This document shows, one piece after another, positions 32,757 through 40,675 of a stretch of 64,000 nucleotides of DNA. A model generated the notes under the pieces. That model saw only the letters and a list, made by a program, of their open reading frames with translations. It did no database searches and was not told the origin of the DNA. How positions within the stretch are numbered: position 1 is the stretch's first letter; every line of letters starts with the position of its first letter. Source of the stretch: CAYMYN01 sp964394665 (GTDB lineage: Bacteria; Planctomycetota; UBA1135; GCA-002686595); NCBI GenBank assembly GCA_964394665.1, contig CAYMYN010000025.1, positions 1-64,000 on the forward strand. Direction: 5' to 3'. Both the position numbers and the translations under genes were made by a program.

Positions 32757-33452
32757 GTGCTGCGCCTGCTCGGGTTCTTCGCGCTGGTCCTCGCGGCCCT
32801 GCTCGTGTTGCGCGAGCTGCCCTTCGTCGGCGGCCTGTTCCGCATCCCGCTGGTCGGCTTCTACCTGGCGGCGATCGTGGTCAGCGGCCTGCTCGCCTGG
32901 TGGGGCCGCTGGGCCCTCGACCGCGCGCGTTTCCGCGCCCTCGAGCGCGAGCTCGGCCGCACCGACACGCCGCGCAACCGCGGCAAGCTCGGCACCCTGC
33001 TGCTCCATCAGGGCCGGGCGCGCGCGGCGGCGGAGCACCTGGCGGCGGCCAGCGCGGGCGATCCCGCGGAGCCCGAGTGGGACTATCGCCTGGGCATCGC
33101 GCTGCTCGCCGCCCGCCGGCCGGCCGAGGCCGTCGAAGCCCTCGAGCGCACCGTGGCGCGCTCCGAGGAGTACGCCTACGGCGCGGCGTTGCTGCGCCTG
33201 GCCGAAGCGCTCACCGCCCTGGGTCGGTCCGCGGACGCGCTGGCGGCCCTCGAACGCCACGAACGGGCCTATGGCGAGACGCCCGAGGGCCTCTATCGCC
33301 GCGGCCGGGCCGAGCGCGCCGCGGGTCGCCGGGTGGAGGCCGCGCGCAGCTTCGCGCGCGTGCCCCAACTCGTCCCGGGGGCCGCGCGCTACCAGCGCGC
33401 CCAGGCCCGCGGCTGGGCCCTGCGCGCGTTGCTCGCGCGCCTCGCGCCCTGA
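32757..33452 (+). CDS. Small membrane-anchored TPR protein
   Basis: 231-residue protein with two N-terminal membrane helices (LLGFFALVLAALLVL and VGFYLAAIVVSGLLAWW). Four to five TPR-like helix pairs follow (e.g. EPEWDYRLGIALLAARRPAEAVEALE, shown by its core LGIALLAARRPAEAVEAL). Such proteins usually scaffold partners at the membrane; none can be named. The start is GTG 32757 with TACGCT 6 bases upstream and TTTGGC 18 bases before that, again a leaderless layout. Its stop is followed at once by dispersed repeat copy B. Confidence 0.78.
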   Translation: MLRLLGFFALVLAALLVLRELPFVGGLFRIPLVGFYLAAIVVSGLLAWWGRWALDRARFRALERELGRTDTPRNRGKLGTLLLHQGRARAAAEHLAAASAGDPAEPEWDYRLGIALLAARRPAEAVEALERTVARSEEYAYGAALLRLAEALTALGRSADALAALERHERAYGETPEGLYRRGRAERAAGRRVEAARSFARVPQLVPGAARYQRAQARGWALRALLARLAP

Positions 33453-33570
33453 CAGGCCGAGAAGAAATCAAGCGGACCCGGAGCGGACCCGGAGCAGACC
33501 ATCCAGTCGGCCTCTTCCATGAGAGGGTCGATCGTCGCGCTGAGCGTGAGACGGCTCCTCACACTCCGAG
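33453..33570 (+). repeat. Dispersed intergenic repeat, copy B (11-bp tandem core)
   Basis: Second copy of the repeat at 21058-21199, in opposite genomic orientation but in the same relation to a gene: it begins directly after the TPR gene's TGA. Blocks in order are GGCCGAGAAGAAATC, two 11-bp units (AGCGGACCCGG, 33471-33492) plus a variant partial unit to 33500, CATCCAGTCGGCCTCT, a diverged middle and CTCCTCACACTCCGAG (ending 33570). It lies between convergent genes, as copy A does. Confidence 0.85.
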
Positions 33571-33633
33571 TCCCTGGGCCGGGATCGAGTCTGCGCCCGC
33601 GTCCGTGCCCGATGCGTGGGCTCTCCCTCTCGA

Positions 33634-35298
33634 TCAGTGGAAGGTCACTTCCAGCCCGTTGGTGAGGTTGGATCCCGATCCGCACGGGGATCCGACGGGG
33701 TCGCGGTAGTAGATCTGAAAGCGCGAGGTCTGGCCCGCGATCAGCCCGGCCTGGCTCGCCAACCCAGGTCCCCAGGACGCGGCCCCGGCGGCATCCGCGA
33801 TGCGCACGCCCAACCGGATCACGTCGAACCCCGCGCAACGCAGGCCGTCCCCGAAGGGCAGACCCGCGCCACCACCCAGGGCCTGGCTCGCGCGGAACGC
33901 GAGGCTGGGGCGGCCGGGAGAGATGCCGGCGGCGTGCAGCATCAGGTTGTCGAGCGCGATGCTCGAGCTGCCCGTGCCGGACAGGCTCGCCCCGGCGCCG
34001 GTCGAGTTCGCGCAACCTGTCCCGTGGCTCCCCGCGTTGCCGCAGGGGCAGGGCCCGGTGTCACCGAAGCAGTAGGGCAGGAAGGAGTAGCAGCCCGCGT
34101 AGCGCGCCATGAACCCGTCCACCGGGCCCGAGTCGCTGCCGGCGAAGAGCTCGGGGCGTTCGGGCCCATACACCGCCAGGAGGCTCGCCAGTCTCCCGCC
34201 GGGGAGGCCCCTGGGGGTGCCGACGAAACTCCAAGTCGTGCCGTCCCACCTGCCCAGGGAGCTGCGCCCCACGTACAGGGCGGAGCCGCTCCCGTCATCG
34301 AAGACCGCCAGGCTCTCGACGCAGCAGGCCCCCGGAGTGATCGGCGGAGTGGACCAGGTCGTGCCCGTCCAACGGGCCAGGCCGGGAACGACCTGGGGGT
34401 TGGAGGTCCCGAGGTTGGTGATGTCGAAGTAGCCCCCAGCCCACAGCGCCGGCCCCTGGCCGTCGTCGTAGACCGCCAGGGCCTCGACCGCGGAGTAGTC
34501 CCCGTCGGTGTGCAGCATGCCGCCCTGCAAGCTCGACCACTGGGCCCCGTTCCAGCGCGCGACATGCGCTGCATTCGTACCGCCGATGGCGAGGAAGTCA
34601 CCGCCGGCATAGAGCGCGGGCCCGTTCCCGTCGTCGAAGACCGCCAGCGCGTGAACGGCTGGGACCGGGAGCCACGAACCCTGGGTGATCCCTCCCGACA
34701 GACCCGACCAACTCGCCCCATCGAAGCGCGCGATGCCGCGCGACAGCAGCCCTCCCGCATGGGTGAAGCCGCCGCCCACGTAGAGCGCTGGGCCTCCTCC
34801 GCCGTCGAAGACTTCCAGCGCCGCCACCCTCCCGTTCGGGCTGCCGGGCACGGCCGACCAGCTCGCGCCGTCCCACTTGGCTAGGTTCGGGGAGACGATC
34901 CCGCCGGCCAGGTTGAAGCGGCCCCCGACGTAGAGGGCCGGACCGCTGCCGTCGTCGAAGACGGCGAGCGCGCCGACGAAGGGCAGGGTGCCGCCTCCGA
35001 CTCCCGTGCCCAGGGGCGACCAACTCGTCCCGTCCCAGCGCGCGATGCATCCGGCCGGGAGGCCCGAGGCCTGGGTGAAGAACCCCCCGGCGTACAGGGC
35101 GGGACCGCTGCCGTCATCGAAGAGCGCCAGGGCCTCGATCCCGTCGTTGAGCGGCTGGCTGTAGCTCGCCTGCCACACGGGCTGGCAGGGACCCTGGGCC
35201 GCCCACGCCGGGGCGGCCAGTGCACCTGTGGCAAGGGTTGCAAGGGAAGCGAGCCGTGCGGCGCAGAGACGGATCGGAGTCGAAGGAACGTGTCCCAT
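33634..35298 (-). CDS. Secreted β-propeller-like repeat protein with Cys-rich C-terminal domain
   Basis: 554-residue predicted secreted protein. The signal peptide is SLATLATGALAAPAWA. Seven or so repeats follow of the type LALFDDGSGPALYAGG…ARWDGTSWSPLG, which suggests a Kelch/WD-like propeller. From about residue 420 comes a compact module with PYCFGDTGPCPCGNAG, GTGCANSTGAG, GGGAGLPFGDGLRCAG and a final Cys. This end module is one I associate with secreted proteins of Poly30/Pla163-like Planctomycetota, where it is attached to unrelated bodies; its role, perhaps cell-surface sorting or stability, is unknown. The ATG at 35298 is preferred over the ATG at 35412 because it directly precedes the signal peptide. 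Confidence 0.75.
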   Translation of the reverse strand: MGHVPSTPIRLCAARLASLATLATGALAAPAWAAQGPCQPVWQASYSQPLNDGIEALALFDDGSGPALYAGGFFTQASGLPAGCIARWDGTSWSPLGTGVGGGTLPFVGALAVFDDGSGPALYVGGRFNLAGGIVSPNLAKWDGASWSAVPGSPNGRVAALEVFDGGGGPALYVGGGFTHAGGLLSRGIARFDGASWSGLSGGITQGSWLPVPAVHALAVFDDGNGPALYAGGDFLAIGGTNAAHVARWNGAQWSSLQGGMLHTDGDYSAVEALAVYDDGQGPALWAGGYFDITNLGTSNPQVVPGLARWTGTTWSTPPITPGACCVESLAVFDDGSGSALYVGRSSLGRWDGTTWSFVGTPRGLPGGRLASLLAVYGPERPELFAGSDSGPVDGFMARYAGCYSFLPYCFGDTGPCPCGNAGSHGTGCANSTGAGASLSGTGSSSIALDNLMLHAAGISPGRPSLAFRASQALGGGAGLPFGDGLRCAGFDVIRLGVRIADAAGAASWGPGLASQAGLIAGQTSRFQIYYRDPVGSPCGSGSNLTNGLEVTFH

Positions 35299-35437
35299 GG
35301 TCGTGCCCGTGGCGAGGGAAACGCTGGTCGCGTGCGGTCGGGGAAGCGGCCCGACTCGGCGGGCGGTCCCGAGTGTATCCAGCTCGCTCACCTTGGGCGG
35401 GAAATGCGGCACGACCGGCCCAATCCCGCTCCGTGGG

Positions 35438-36202
35438 TCAGGGCAGGCGGCGCTGGAAGGCGCGCTCCGAACCGAGCAGCAGGAGCGCGCTCGCCGCCAG
35501 CAACGGTCCGACGACGCGCCAGTCGAGGCCGCCGGTGCTCAGGATCTGCCAGTGGTCGGCGAGGTCCGCCAGGCGGTAGTAGGACCACTCGCCGATGCCC
35601 TGCACGAGGTACAGCACGCCCTGGAAGAGCGCCAGGAAGAGCAGCACCAGGGCGATGCGCAGGGGCTGGCTGGAGCGCGTCGAGAGCAGGAACGAGAGGC
35701 TGTAGACGACCAGCAGCAGGGCCGACTGGTGGACGGCCGAGAGCAGCAGCGGGCCCAGGGCCAGGTCCTCGCTAACCATGCGCTCGAGCAGCCAGGGGAT
35801 CGTGGCGGTCGAGGCGAAGATCGGCGCGCACAGGGCCAGGGCGCCCACGGCCCAGCGCTCGACGAGCAGACGGCGGCGCGAGATCGGTCGCGCGAGCCAG
35901 ATCTCGAGCGTGCCGCGGTGGGCCTCGCCCGCCACCGCCGAACAGGAGAAGAGCACGGCCGCGACCGTGCCCAGGATGTTGGCGAACTTGACGAAGTGCT
36001 GGAAGTGGATGTACGCGCCCACCCCGCGGGCGGCGATGTCGTCGATCGTCTTGCGCAGGCTCTCGAAGGGCAGGAGACCCTTGATCTGGGCCAGGTTGTC
36101 CTCGAACTCGGGCCAGTACCAGATCACCGCCACCAGGTGCGCCTGGAGGATCAGCAGGAAGCCCAGGGCAGGCACGAGGTAGGAGCGCAGGGTGCGTTCC
36201 AT
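35438..36202 (-). CDS. ABC-2 type permease
   Basis: 254-residue membrane protein with about six hydrophobic helices, partner of the ATPase at 36202-37164. The layout is a first helix at residues ~12-28, a soluble segment (EDNLAQIKGLLPFESLRKTI), then VAAVLFSCSAVAGEAHRGTLE and IWLARPISRRRLLVERW. This is the common ABC-2 'cytosolic loop after helix 2' pattern of exporters such as CcmB-like, NosY or YhhJ-type permeases. Its start codon overlaps the ATPase stop by one base (TGATG). Substrate unknown. Confidence 0.85.
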   Translation of the reverse strand: MERTLRSYLVPALGFLLILQAHLVAVIWYWPEFEDNLAQIKGLLPFESLRKTIDDIAARGVGAYIHFQHFVKFANILGTVAAVLFSCSAVAGEAHRGTLEIWLARPISRRRLLVERWAVGALALCAPIFASTATIPWLLERMVSEDLALGPLLLSAVHQSALLLVVYSLSFLLSTRSSQPLRIALVLLFLALFQGVLYLVQGIGEWSYYRLADLADHWQILSTGGLDWRVVGPLLAASALLLLGSERAFQRRLP

Positions 36203-37164
36203 CAGCAGCCCTCGACGCCGTACAGGTCGCGGTAGAGTTCGGGCAAGGAGAGCCGGCCGAACTCGATCGCGCGCGGCGCCGGCAAGTCGCGTTCGTCGGC
36301 GAGCCGGGCCAGGGCCGGGCGCGGGTCGGCCCCTTCGAGCTCGAGCAGCAGCGCGTCGCCGCGGGCCGAAGCGACGAGGCCCGCGCGGCCGGCGAGGGCG
36401 GAGCGCGCGCGCTCGGCCTCGGCCTGGTCGGCGTAGCGCACGCGCACCAGCCGTTGGGCGCGCTCGCGGACCTCGGCCGCGTCCTCGTCGCCGACCTTGC
36501 GGCCTTCGTTCAGGAACACGAGCCGATCGCAGACGCGGTCGACTTCGCCCAGGTGGTGCGAGGAGAGCAGGATCGCCGTCCCGCGCCGCGCGTCGGCCGC
36601 CAGCAGGTCGAGGATCTGGCCGCGCTTGGTGGGGTCGAGGCCCTCGCTGGCTTCGTCCAGGACGCGCACGCGCACGTCCGGCGCCAGGGCCGCCGCGAAG
36701 AGCAACTGGCGCTTCATGCCGTGGCTGTACCCGCGCACGCGCCGCTCGAGGGGCAAGCCCAGGTCGGTGGCGATCCCGAGCGCGCGCCCGAGGGCCGGCC
36801 GGCCGCGGCCGCGCAGGAACCAACGCAGGTGATCGCGGCCGGTGAGCTCGCCGTAGAGCGCCAGCTCGCCCGGCGCGTAGGTGCAGCGCCGGCGCACGGC
36901 CGTGCCATCGCCCCCGAGCGGAATGCCGTCGATCTCGGCCGTCCCCGCGTCGGGCCGCACGAGCCCCACCAGGCAGCGCAACAGCGTGCTCTTGCCGCTG
37001 CCGTTGGGCCCGAGCAGCCCCGTCACCGCGCCGCGCGGCACGTCGAGCTCGAAGGGCAGCAGCGCGCGCTTGGGCCCGAAGCTGCGCGCCAGCCCCCGGG
37101 CGCGGATCGCGGGCCCGCCCTCCGACGGCCGGGCGGGGCGGGGCGCGGGGGACAGGAGGACCAT
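36202..37164 (-). CDS. ABC transporter ATP-binding protein
   Basis: 320-residue ATPase. Walker A GPNGSGKSTLLR (near 52), Q-loop region, a signature replaced by GYSHGMKRQ, Walker B VRVLDEASEGLD and H-loop SSHHLGEVDRVCD are present. The signature lacks the usual LSGGQ but matches the YSxGMKQR form of ABC-2 exporter ATPases. A C-terminal ~100-residue domain follows. The ATG at 37164 is chosen because a longer frame would run under the divergent kinase gene. The pair differs from the exporter at 57-2217 and is not its duplicate in detail. Confidence 0.9.
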   Translation of the reverse strand: MVLLSPAPRPARPSEGGPAIRARGLARSFGPKRALLPFELDVPRGAVTGLLGPNGSGKSTLLRCLVGLVRPDAGTAEIDGIPLGGDGTAVRRRCTYAPGELALYGELTGRDHLRWFLRGRGRPALGRALGIATDLGLPLERRVRGYSHGMKRQLLFAAALAPDVRVRVLDEASEGLDPTKRGQILDLLAADARRGTAILLSSHHLGEVDRVCDRLVFLNEGRKVGDEDAAEVRERAQRLVRVRYADQAEAERARSALAGRAGLVASARGDALLLELEGADPRPALARLADERDLPAPRAIEFGRLSLPELYRDLYGVEGC

Positions 37165-37189
37165 CGGGCGGGGTGGGGGGAGAGGGAGG

Positions 37190-38014
37190 GTGGACGCCGC
37201 CCGCGGGCGGCGGAGAATAGGCGCCCTCTTGGGCGAGTGGCAAGCCGAGCTCCTGAAGCGCGACGTGTTCGGTTGGGTCGAACGCCTCGAGCGCCCCTCC
37301 GGCGCGGTCGTGCGACGCGTGGCCCGCGGCGGGCGCGTCCCGTTCGCCGGATGGGTGGCGCGGGCGCTGCTGCGTCGCGAGCGGCGCGCGCTCCGGGCCC
37401 TGGTCGGCATGGCCCAGGTCCCGGCCCTGGTCGAGGACGCCGAGGCGCTGGCCGGCCCGAGTGCCTCGGGCTACGCGCCGCCGGCGGGAACGGCGCTCGT
37501 GCGCACCTGGATCGCCGGCGAGCCCCTGCACCGCGCGCGCGAGCTGCCGGAGGACTTCTTCGACCTGCTCGATGCCCTGGTCGAGGGCCTGCACGCGCGC
37601 GGCGTGTGCCACAACGACCTGCACAAGGAGCAGAACATCGTCGTGGGGCCGGACGGCCGCCCGCACCTGATCGACTTCCAACTCGCCAGCGTGCACCGCC
37701 GTCGCGGGCGCGCCTTCCGGCGCCGGGCCGAGGACGACCTGCGCCACGTCCACAAGCACCGCCGCCGCTACACGCGCGACGGCCGCGGCCCGCTCCCCGC
37801 CGGGGTCGCCCAGGGCCGCGGTCGCGACCTGCGGCGGCGCGGGCTCGCGCGCCTCTGGCGGCGTTGGGGCAAACCCGTGTACGAGGGGTTGACGCGTGGG
37901 CTCCTCCGCACCCGCGACGGCGAGGAGCGCCGCCCCTCCTCCGGTCCCTGGCCGCGCTGGACGCCTCCGATCGGCCCCGACGGCCCCGGACCCGGCGCGC
38001 CCCCCGCGGACTGA
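37190..38014 (+). CDS. Protein-kinase-fold protein (LPS-kinase/RIO-like)
   Basis: About 274 residues with a kinase C-lobe: catalytic loop GVCHNDLHKEQNIVV (HxDLxxxxN) and metal motif HLIDFQLASVHRRRGRAF, DFQ standing for DFG. The N-lobe is short (ALVRTWIAGEPLHRARELP acts as hinge region). This pattern resembles small LPS core heptose/Kdo kinases and RIO-type kinases more than eukaryotic-type Ser/Thr kinases. The C-terminal ~100 residues are Arg/Pro-rich. The start is uncertain: GTG 37190 or TTG 37229. It is divergent from the ABC exporter, with only 25-65 bases in between. Confidence 0.68.
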   Translation: MDAARGRRRIGALLGEWQAELLKRDVFGWVERLERPSGAVVRRVARGGRVPFAGWVARALLRRERRALRALVGMAQVPALVEDAEALAGPSASGYAPPAGTALVRTWIAGEPLHRARELPEDFFDLLDALVEGLHARGVCHNDLHKEQNIVVGPDGRPHLIDFQLASVHRRRGRAFRRRAEDDLRHVHKHRRRYTRDGRGPLPAGVAQGRGRDLRRRGLARLWRRWGKPVYEGLTRGLLRTRDGEERRPSSGPWPRWTPPIGPDGPGPGAPPAD

Positions 38015-38111
38015 ACGGGCCGACCGCACGGGTCGGATTTCGCGCCCCAACCCCTGGTTCGGGCCCCGTTCCGAACGGAAGCTGGAACGCGCGCGATCCA
38101 AGACGATCCGC

Positions 38112-38135
38112 GCCGACGAACGATCGTTCGTCGGC
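38112..38135. promoter_or_regulatory. Perfect 24-bp palindrome upstream of SGNH hydrolase gene
   Basis: The half-site GCCGACGAACGA is followed immediately by its exact reverse complement, with no mismatch and no spacer. It sits 35 bases before the ATG at 38171 and 97 bases after the kinase gene stop. A dyad of this size without a T-run fits a dimeric repressor operator better than an intrinsic terminator. A weaker GTTCGG/CCGAAC dyad lies at 38057-38076. Confidence 0.6.
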
Positions 38136-38170
38136 CGGCGGACCCCGGGTGCGCGTCGAGGAGGGAGTGG

Positions 38171-39238
38171 ATGGGAGGGAGCGTGGCGAAGCCGGTGCGG
38201 TCCGGATGGAAGCGTTTGGGTCTGGGGTCGGCGATCTCGCTCGTCAGCCTGCTGGTCGGGCTGTGCGTGCTCGAGGCCGCCCTGCGGGTGCGGCGCGGTC
38301 GTCTGGGCGACTTCACGAGCGTCCACCGCTCCAAGGACATCCTGAACCGCGGCGTGCCCCTCGAGCACGATCCAGACCTGGGCTGGCGGAACGTGCCCGG
38401 GGCGCAATTCACGAAGGGAGCGATACGGGTCTCGATCGACGAGGCGGGCTTGCGCAGCGGCGCGGCCACCGAAGCCCGACCGCGGCCGCTCGTGCTGGCG
38501 GTCGGGGACTCGTTCACCTTCGGCCTCGAGGCCGACGACCGGGAAACCTGGCCGGCTCTGCTCGAGGCGCACCTGGGTACCCGGGTGCAGAACGGTGGCG
38601 TCACCGCCTACGGCTTCGACCAGGTCGTGCTGCGCGCGGAGGCGCTCGTGCCCGAGCTGCGGCCGGACCTCCTGATCGTGTGCCTGGTGGCGGACGACGT
38701 GAACCGCTGCCAATACAGCTACCGCTGGGGCAGCCGCAAGCCCTGGTTCGTCCCGGACGACGCCGCTCCGGGAGGCCTGCGCCTCTTGGGCCGACCGGTG
38801 CCCGCCGGCGAGCCGCCGCGGGCGCGCTGGGCCTCCCTGCGGCGGGCGCTGAGCTACAGCCACCTGGCCGACGCGGTCTTCGTGCGCGCGGCCCCCGAGT
38901 GGTGGCTCGGGGGCCGGGGAATCGAGCAGGTGCACCGCGAGGGCGTGCGGGTCGCCGAGCGCCTGATCGAGCGCCTGGGGCGCCTCCAACTCGAGAGTGG
39001 CGTGCCGATCCTGTTCGTGGTCGAGTGGGCCCGCGGCAGCGAGCGGCGACTCGTCGAGCCCTTGCTCGCCAGGGCCCGCGCGGTGCCGCTGGCCGGCGTG
39101 CTGGACCTCTCGCGCGAGCTCCAGGAGGCCATCGAGGCGGACCCCTCGTTGCTCGCCGACAGCCACCTCACGGGGCGCGGGAACGCCTGGGTCGCGGAGC
39201 GTCTCGTGCCACACGTGCGCGCGCTGCTGGGGCCCTGA
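38171..39238 (+). CDS. SGNH/GDSL-type hydrolase, membrane-anchored
   Basis: 355-residue esterase/acetylhydrolase-fold protein. An N-terminal anchor (LGSAISLVSLLVGLCVLEAAL) is followed by a short linker. The nucleophile block AVGDSFTFGLEADD, block II-like NGGVTAYGFDQ and block V DSHLTGRGNAWVAE, with the catalytic Asp-His, are all present. Relatives include deacylases acting on surface polysaccharides. A clear AGGAGG lies 4 bases before the ATG at 38171, unlike the leaderless-type genes around it. A perfect palindrome just upstream may control it. Confidence 0.85.
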   Translation: MGGSVAKPVRSGWKRLGLGSAISLVSLLVGLCVLEAALRVRRGRLGDFTSVHRSKDILNRGVPLEHDPDLGWRNVPGAQFTKGAIRVSIDEAGLRSGAATEARPRPLVLAVGDSFTFGLEADDRETWPALLEAHLGTRVQNGGVTAYGFDQVVLRAEALVPELRPDLLIVCLVADDVNRCQYSYRWGSRKPWFVPDDAAPGGLRLLGRPVPAGEPPRARWASLRRALSYSHLADAVFVRAAPEWWLGGRGIEQVHREGVRVAERLIERLGRLQLESGVPILFVVEWARGSERRLVEPLLARARAVPLAGVLDLSRELQEAIEADPSLLADSHLTGRGNAWVAERLVPHVRALLGP

Positions 39239-39275
39239 TGCGTCGGGTCCGGAGCCGCGGGGCCGTCCGCGCGGC

Positions 39276-39304
39276 TGGACCCGGCCTCTCGGGCTCACTA
39301 CGGT
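39276..39304 (+). promoter_or_regulatory. Putative promoter of trkA-trkH
   Basis: TGGACC at 39276-39281 and TACGGT at 39299-39304 are separated by 17 bases. The -10 ends 8 bases before the trkA ATG, which predicts a start of transcription at or next to the start codon. Confidence 0.45.
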
Positions 39305-39312
39305 GAGCGACC

Positions 39313-40668
39313 ATGGAGGTGGTGATCGTCGGGGCGGGGGAGGTGGGCTTCCACCTGGCGGACATCCTCTCCCGGGAGGGTCACCGGGTCAGCGTGGTCG
39401 ACCCGGATCCGGTCAAGTCGCGCCGCATCCTCGAGTCCCTCGACGTGCAGGTCGTCCCCGGCGACGGGACGCGGGCGGACGTGCTCAACCGCGCCGGCGC
39501 CTCGAAGGCGGACCTCGTGATCGCCGTCTCGGACATCGACCTGGTCAACATGTTCGCCTGCGTCGTGGCGAAAGCCCTGGGGGCGAAGCGCGCGATCCTG
39601 CGGCTGCGCGAGATCCGCGTCCTCGAGGACTACCACTACCTGTACAAGCAGGTCGTCGGCTTCGACGTCGTGCTCTCGACCCAGGAGCTCGCGGCGCTCG
39701 AGATCGCCGCCACCGTGCGCGAGCACCACGCGCTCGAGGTCGAGAGCTTCGCGGGCGGCCGCATCCAGGTGCGGCGCATCCGCCTGCCGGCGAAGAGCGA
39801 GTTGCTCCAGAAACCCCTGGCCGAGCTGGGGCTGCCGCCAGGCGTCCTGATCGGCGGCGTGACGCGCCGCGACCAGTTCTTCGTGCCCACCGGCGCCGAC
39901 TCCCTGGCGGCCGGGGACCAGATCTACCTGATCGGGAAACGCGAGGACCTGGACGTGTTCGAGCGCCTCGACGGTGCCCCGAGCCTGGCCGCGCGCAGCG
40001 TCGTGATCATGGGCGCGGGGAGTCTGGGGCGGCAAGTGGCGACGAAGCTCGTCGACGTGCCGGGCCTGCACGTGCGCGTGATCGAGCGTGACCGCCAGCG
40101 CGCGCGCGCCCTGGCGGCCGAGGGTTTGCGCGAGGTGCTCGTGCTCGAGGGCGACGCCACCGACATCGACCTCCTGCTCGAGGAGCGGGTCGGCGAGGCC
40201 AACGTGTTCATCGCCACCAGCAACGACGACGAGCGCAACATGGTCGCCTGCCAGCTCGCGCGCTCCCTGGGCGTCGAGCGCACGGTGGCGATGGTCAACA
40301 AGTCCTCCTATCGCCAGATCTACGACCTGCTCGGCATAGACCAGGCGATCTCGCCGCGCATCCTGTGCGCCAACCGCATCCTGCGCTTCGTGCGCGCCTC
40401 CTCGGTGCACGCCATCGCCGTGCTCGGCGAGGGCAAGGCCGAGGTGCTCGAGATCGTGGCGCGTCTGCCCCAGCGCAAGGGGGCGATCAAGCTCTCGTCC
40501 CTCGACCTGCCCAAGGGCACCGTGATCGGGGCCATCGTGCGCGAGCACGAGGTCCTGGTGCCCCACGGCAGCACGACCCTGCGCGACGGCGACCACGTGA
40601 TCGTGTTCACGCTGGCCGAGAAGGTCGAGCGCGTGCTCAGCGTCCTGGGCGCCGGAGACCGGGAGTGA
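39313..40668 (+). CDS. trkA: Trk system potassium uptake protein TrkA
   Basis: 451-residue cytoplasmic gating subunit of the Trk K+ channel. Two RCK repeats are visible. The first NAD-binding domain is VIVGAGEVGFHLADILSREG with the acidic VVDPDP; the second is VVIMGAGSLGRQVATKLVD. Each is followed by a TrkA_C domain (e.g. IKLSSLDLPKGTVIGAIVRE). Length equals that of classical TrkA. trkH follows after 7 bases, so both subunits are made together. No leader of useful size precedes the ATG, which excludes a c-di-AMP riboswitch. Confidence 0.95.
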   Translation: MEVVIVGAGEVGFHLADILSREGHRVSVVDPDPVKSRRILESLDVQVVPGDGTRADVLNRAGASKADLVIAVSDIDLVNMFACVVAKALGAKRAILRLREIRVLEDYHYLYKQVVGFDVVLSTQELAALEIAATVREHHALEVESFAGGRIQVRRIRLPAKSELLQKPLAELGLPPGVLIGGVTRRDQFFVPTGADSLAAGDQIYLIGKREDLDVFERLDGAPSLAARSVVIMGAGSLGRQVATKLVDVPGLHVRVIERDRQRARALAAEGLREVLVLEGDATDIDLLLEERVGEANVFIATSNDDERNMVACQLARSLGVERTVAMVNKSSYRQIYDLLGIDQAISPRILCANRILRFVRASSVHAIAVLGEGKAEVLEIVARLPQRKGAIKLSSLDLPKGTVIGAIVREHEVLVPHGSTTLRDGDHVIVFTLAEKVERVLSVLGAGDRE

Positions 40669-40675
40669 ACGCGCC

